From: Desulfobacterales bacterium
Lineage (GTDB): Bacteria > Desulfobacterota > Desulfobacteria > Desulfobacterales > JAUCGF01
Reading direction: 5' to 3'
NCBI GenBank assembly: GCA_029940345.1
Contig: JAOZRC010000231.1
Span: forward strand, 1 to 7,788
Length of the DNA stretch: 7,788 bases
Shown here piece after piece: positions 4,672 to 7,788 of the stretch. Made by a program: the position numbers and the translations under genes. Each line of letters starts with the position of its first letter. The first letter of the stretch is position 1. The notes below the pieces were generated by a model, which had not been told where the DNA came from, did not search any database, and worked only from the letters and a program-made list of their open reading frames with translations.

Positions 4672-6741
4672 TCAAACTAAATGCCTGTCAACCAATTCGG
4701 CAAGATCAATCACTTCCATACGGCCCTCCATACCGGCCACTTTAATAGCATCCTCAATATTGGCTAAACAAAAAGGACATGCCGTGACAATAACGTCAGC
4801 GCCGGCGTCATCAGCCATCCGAACTCTTAAAACTCCCATTCTTTCATCTTCTTCGGGCTCATAAAAAAGCATTAAACCACCACCACCACAACAAAATGAG
4901 CGATCCCTGAATTTTGCCATTTCAACGCGTTGAACGCCTTCAAGCGCATCAATAACCATGCGCGGAGCATCATAAAGATCATTATGGCGTCCCAGGTAAC
5001 ACGGATCATGATAAGTGTAAACCTTGCCAGTATCTTCAACCGGTTTTAATTGTAAACTTCCATTTGCCAGGCTTTGCGCGATTATCTCGCTGATGTGTTT
5101 CACCGGCGGAAGACCTTGATAGTCGTTTTTCAACGCATTCAAGGCATGAGGGTCGGCGGTGATTATCAGGTTAGCGTTCGCTTTTAAAATGGCTTCCGTA
5201 TTTTGGGTGCGCATTTCCTGGAAAAGCATCTCTTCTCCAAAACGGCGGATTTCGTTGCCGCTGTCTTTCTCCGCTTTGCCCAATATACCGAAATCAATAC
5301 CGGCTGCTTGCAACACACGGGCGGTAGCCTGTCCGATCTGTTGCATTCTATCATCATAAGAGGTGATGCTATCAACAAAGTAAAGCGTATCCGCCGATGT
5401 TTTTTTGTCCAGAACTTTTACCTGGCAGTCTTTTTTAAACTCTTTGGCTTTGGACCAATCCGCCCGTTTTCTTTCCATTTTGCCATAAGGGTTGCCTCGT
5501 TTTTCCAAAGCGCGCAAAGGTTTTTGCAAAGATTGAGGCACGTCCCCATCCTCCACCAAACCGCGGCGCAAATCAACAATTTTATCAATATATTCAATAC
5601 CGAGGGGACATTCTTGCTCGCAGGCGCCACAGGTGGTGCAGGACCAAATTTCATCCTCCTCATAAATCGAGCCAATTAACGGTTCGCTGTTATGAATTTT
5701 TCCGGTTTTAAGCGGGTACGTTTTGAATATCAGATCACGCCCCTTGATACTGATAAAGCGCGGCGAGAGGGGGCGTCCGGCGGCATTGGCCGGACATTGA
5801 TCCGAACAACGACCGCAATCAGCGCAAGAATAAAAGTCAAGCAGATGTTTCCAAGTGAAATCTTCCAGTTTTTTGACGCCGAAAGATTCTAGATCGTCTA
5901 ATTGTTCATCGGATACACCCCATCGAACCGGTTTGATAGTGCCTTTTTGCATCCTCATAAAATAGACATTAAGTACCGACGTAATCACATGGAAATGCTT
6001 ACCGAGAGGCAAAAAGCAAAGGAAAAAGAAAAAGGTCAGATCATGGACATAATAGGCAATGAGATGCATTGATTGCAATGCACTGATAGAAGCGTTCAGC
6101 AGCATCAATTTAAAAAACCACACTAAAGTCAGCGGCGCAGCAAAAGCGGCTTGCGAACCCGTTTGGGTTTCGGCAACCATTGCAGTGGCTTCAAAAAGGC
6201 TTTCTGAAAGCATTAAAATTGAAATCAAGCCCAACACAAACACCGCTTCGGCCGTGTGGTCATGCCCGTATTTTGCAGGAACGGCGTATCGAGCCGGTTT
6301 AATAAAAACGCGCCTTATCGCCGCAATAATACAGGCTGCCAGCACCATTGTGGCGGCATAATCCTTAAAAATGGTGTAAAAGTGCCCAAATTCACCACCC
6401 AGACCGGGCAAAACGAAATCTTCCGACAGGCCAATCAGCACCATTGACATTGATCGCATCGCTAAAATCAGAAAACCGGCAAATATCATGATATGAAGCA
6501 CGCCGGCAAGCATATAGCGCGGTTGGCGATACTGCACCAGCCAAAGTTTAAGTACGTTGCCAATTCGTTTTAAGGGTTGGTCGGTGCGCTGATCCGGCGC
6601 AGCTCGAAATAAGGGTGCAAGCCTGAGTACAATAATATAGGTGAATACCGCCATACCGATTACCGGGATGAGCAGCGAAAAAATCCAGGTCGGTATAAAA
6701 AATACCCACGCTTGGGCCGGAGAGATCAATGCTGTTGTCAT
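4672..6741 (-). CDS. Membrane FeS oxidoreductase, probable EtfAB:menaquinone oxidoreductase (EMO type)
   Basis: This 689-residue protein fuses a membrane cytochrome-like half to an HdrD-like soluble half. About six hydrophobic spans (near 15-42, 78-105, 126-146, 163-190, 201-227, 232-262) carry histidines suited to heme b, such as His83, His226, His233 and His249. Two 4Fe-4S motifs follow: CADCGRCSDQCP (306-317) and CTTCGACEQECP (368-379). The second CCG domain is intact, with DPC (579-581), CCGGGG (617-622) and CPFC (655-658), a ligand set for a non-cubane 4Fe-4S centre. The first CCG-like domain (about 450-560) has lost its cysteines: KDSGNE (492-497) and ADPHALN (529-535) stand where they should be. 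Next to etfBA it should oxidise reduced EtfAB and reduce menaquinone. AAGGA (6753-6749) lies 7 bases ahead of ATG 6741. Confidence 0.9.
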   Translation of the reverse strand: MTTALISPAQAWVFFIPTWIFSLLIPVIGMAVFTYIIVLRLAPLFRAAPDQRTDQPLKRIGNVLKLWLVQYRQPRYMLAGVLHIMIFAGFLILAMRSMSMVLIGLSEDFVLPGLGGEFGHFYTIFKDYAATMVLAACIIAAIRRVFIKPARYAVPAKYGHDHTAEAVFVLGLISILMLSESLFEATAMVAETQTGSQAAFAAPLTLVWFFKLMLLNASISALQSMHLIAYYVHDLTFFFFLCFLPLGKHFHVITSVLNVYFMRMQKGTIKPVRWGVSDEQLDDLESFGVKKLEDFTWKHLLDFYSCADCGRCSDQCPANAAGRPLSPRFISIKGRDLIFKTYPLKTGKIHNSEPLIGSIYEEDEIWSCTTCGACEQECPLGIEYIDKIVDLRRGLVEDGDVPQSLQKPLRALEKRGNPYGKMERKRADWSKAKEFKKDCQVKVLDKKTSADTLYFVDSITSYDDRMQQIGQATARVLQAAGIDFGILGKAEKDSGNEIRRFGEEMLFQEMRTQNTEAILKANANLIITADPHALNALKNDYQGLPPVKHISEIIAQSLANGSLQLKPVEDTGKVYTYHDPCYLGRHNDLYDAPRMVIDALEGVQRVEMAKFRDRSFCCGGGGLMLFYEPEEDERMGVLRVRMADDAGADVIVTACPFCLANIEDAIKVAGMEGRMEVIDLAELVDRHLV

Positions 6742-6769
6742 TATCGTGTCCTTTTGGTTGTTACAGACG

Positions 6770-6794
6770 TTCAGATTGAAATTAATTATCTGAA
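6770..6794 (-). repeat. Small inverted repeat in the oxidoreductase leader
   Basis: TTCAGAT (6770-6776) and ATCTGAA (6788-6794) form a perfect 7-bp inverted repeat with an 11-base loop, about 30 bases upstream of the start codon and between it and the operator-like palindrome. It would form a modest hairpin in the leader RNA, or could be an accessory protein site. Its significance is uncertain. Confidence 0.3.
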
Positions 6795-6819
6795 AGCCCC
6801 TTTAAATTAAATAAATATT

Positions 6820-6839
6820 AAATGAATGATCATTCATTT
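6820..6839. promoter_or_regulatory. Operator-like perfect 20-bp palindrome
   Basis: The sequence around TGAATGATCATTCA extends to a perfect 20-base palindrome with AAA and TTT ends. It abuts or overlaps the -10 region of the promoter candidate at 6839-6868 and would cover the transcription start, the classic position for a repressor. The form and the TGAATGA half-site resemble sites of TetR/AcrR-family regulators; TetR-type regulators of fatty-acid degradation, such as Bacillus FadR, use TGAATGA half-sites, though with a spacer between them. No regulator gene is in the window. Control by a fatty acyl-CoA-responsive repressor is an inference from the downstream genes. Confidence 0.6.
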
Positions 6840-6868
6840 TTTTAACAGAGATTTTTTGCAACTGTCAA
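6839..6868 (-). promoter_or_regulatory. Promoter candidate for the oxidoreductase-etfBA operon
   Basis: On the minus strand a perfect TTGACA (6868-6863) is followed after 17 or 18 bases by TTAAAA (6845-6840) or TAAAAA (6844-6839). TAAAAA with the 18-base spacer matches TATAAT at four of six positions. The start point would lie near 6832, within the palindrome, giving a leader of about 90 bases. The ideal -35, weak -10 and adjacent operator suit a regulated promoter. It lies just downstream of the caspase-like gene's stop at 6916, with no convincing terminator between. Confidence 0.55.
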
Positions 6869-6915
6869 GGAAAAAATGTTGTCGATTGCGGGTTATCGGT
6901 TTATCTTCACCTGCC

Positions 6916-7666
6916 TTAATTCACAGCAACAGAAAAATCCGGAACGGTCTTGGGTTTGGCAGTCACCGGCGTTTGGGCACCGCGTGTGAGGACTTTGACC
7001 CGCTCTGACAAATAAAGGTCCAATTCAATGATCGTGATCTTGCGGTCACCGGTGTAATCCGCTTGTCCGGCAAGCCCTTCAACCAGCGCTTTGGTAAATG
7101 CGCCGTTTTTCCATTTGTCGTTTTCGATTGAATACTGGCGTCCCGTGCAAGATGCGAATACGACCACCCCATTTTCAGCGGAAGCCAGGTCGGCGGCGAT
7201 TTTATCAATTTCCACCATGCTCCCCCGACGCTGATTGCCCATGATATTGCCTGAGTGGCAAGTGTCAACGAAAAAGAGCGCTTTGCCGGGTAAGTTGGCG
7301 GCCGTGTTACGGATCGTATGATAGGGGACACATGTACTTTTCAGTTTTTCTGGATCGGCGTCAGCCGGTAAAAAATAGTAATTGCCGTTACGATCGTTGA
7401 CACCATGGCCGGCAAAGAAAACCATAGCGATATCTTTAGATGTCACTTCACGCTCAATCCATTCCAAACCGCCTGTCACTGCATTTTTAACCGGATCAGC
7501 AAGAAGTTTGACAGCCACATCCCGATAAAGGCCGCCTTTTTGGGTTTTTTAAGACATTGACGGTGTCACGCGCATCTTTGGCGGGATAGGCGAGGCGCAA
7601 GTCCGGAGCGTCGATGTCTGTAAAAACAACGCGTCCGGTGTTGTTCCATATTCGGACAGGATTCAT
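6916..7666 (-). pseudogene. Caspase-fold (C14) peptidase, frameshifted N-terminal part
   Basis: An intact frame from 7548 to 6916 (a GTG at 7518 could serve as start, 200 residues) encodes most of a metacaspase/caspase-like domain. It has the catalytic His in FFAGHGVND (His38 counted from that GTG), Cys in FFVDTCHSG (Cys87), the core VVVFASCTGRQYS, and the family's usual C-terminal ending QTPVTAKPKTVPDF. The expected beginning of the domain, APDLRLAYPAKDARDTVNV, is present but in a different frame (7609-7553). Skipping one base in the A6 or A5 run at 7550-7537 restores LKNP-KGGLYRDVAVKLL. The upstream frame is open only from 7684, contains ATG 7666 (MNPVRIWNNTGRVV) and is preceded by a TGA at 7687-7685. 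No ribosome binding site is convincing. It is a decayed gene, or a sequencing or phase-variable homopolymer change. Such domains occur in large multidomain proteins, so the loss may be extensive. Confidence 0.75.
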
Positions 7667-7788
7667 GCCTGAACCGTCCCAGGTTCATGAATGGTAATGA
7701 CAGCAGCGCCCTGAAGGGCATGCGCGTCAAGCTAAGACTATAATAATCTGTTTTTATTGGACACAGTCAGTGGCCTGCTGTAACAGAC
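7667..7788 (-). other. Region upstream of the broken caspase gene
   Basis: On the minus strand a short open stretch at 7731-7666 (LDAHALQGAAVITIHEPG...) is in the same frame as the caspase body and ends at a TGA at 7665-7663, where the alternative frame takes over. Reading body frame, other frame, then body frame again would imply two compensating indels. If so, the ancestral gene extended further upstream, perhaps out of the window. A TAG at 7734-7732 limits this frame. I recognise no domain in it. Confidence 0.25.

Noticed and set aside
5203..5679. 158-codon open frame on the plus strand inside the oxidoreductase gene
   Set aside because: It lies antisense to a strongly conserved, cysteine-motif-bearing coding region, has no recognisable domain, and is explained by codon bias of the real gene. 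The same applies to the open frames at 2896-3264, 3301-3663 and 6059-6361.
6876..6900. Terminator hairpin after the caspase gene (CGAT/ATCG arms followed by T6 on the minus strand)
   Set aside because: The stem is only 4 bp with an 8-base loop, too weak to support a terminator call.
7544..7550. A AAA AAC slippery heptamer suggesting programmed -1 frameshifting in the caspase gene
   Set aside because: The heptamer is in the correct register, but a -1 shift leads to the wrong frame. Restoring the caspase body needs a +1 shift (one base skipped), so a one-base insertion explains it better.
1..7788. CRISPR array, tRNA or rRNA genes
   Set aside because: No regularly spaced direct repeats, cloverleaf-like sequence or rRNA-like sequence was seen on either strand.

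Overview
The window reads as chromosome of an anaerobic bacterium with moderate GC, most likely a Desulfobacterota (sulfate-reducing or syntrophic fatty- or aromatic-acid degrader). The main reason is the gene order membrane FeS oxidoreductase (b-type cytochrome fused to an HdrD-like protein), etfB, etfA. In this group that set links acyl-CoA dehydrogenases to menaquinone. The taxonomic call is an inference from gene content; no rRNA or other strong taxonomic marker is present.

Left part, plus strand (207-1790): a tight cluster of a FlgO-domain outer-membrane lipoprotein, a second lipoprotein whose start overlaps the end of the first, and acylphosphatase 17 bases further on. Ahead of it, at 3-69, lies a long hairpin that is fully paired only as plus-strand RNA in its 19-bp main stem. 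A possible bidirectional terminator (2043-2077) separates this cluster from a minus-strand HU gene (2118-2402), which has a TTGACA-type promoter candidate.

Centre, minus strand (6741 down to 2709): the respiratory unit. Transcription probably starts at a TTGACA promoter at 6839-6868. A perfect 20-bp palindrome (6820-6839) sits next to or on the -10 and over the likely start point, which is typical of a TetR-family repressor site. The order is FeS oxidoreductase, a 164-bp element of three nested inverted repeats with a REP-like GTTCCCACGC core (4507-4670), etfB, then etfA joined by a TAATG overlap. EtfAB would collect electrons from acyl-CoA dehydrogenases and pass them to the membrane oxidoreductase and on to menaquinone.

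Right edge, minus strand (6916 to about 7666 or beyond): a caspase-fold (C14) peptidase gene with both catalytic motifs and an intact C-terminus, but with its N-terminal part in another frame, broken at an A5/A6 homopolymer. It looks like a pseudogene, or a sequencing or phase-variation artefact.

I see no CRISPR array, tRNA, rRNA or complete mobile element. The points most worth a second look are the nested palindromic element inside the etf operon, the operator-like palindrome, the broken caspase gene, and the paired lipoproteins with the structured leader.
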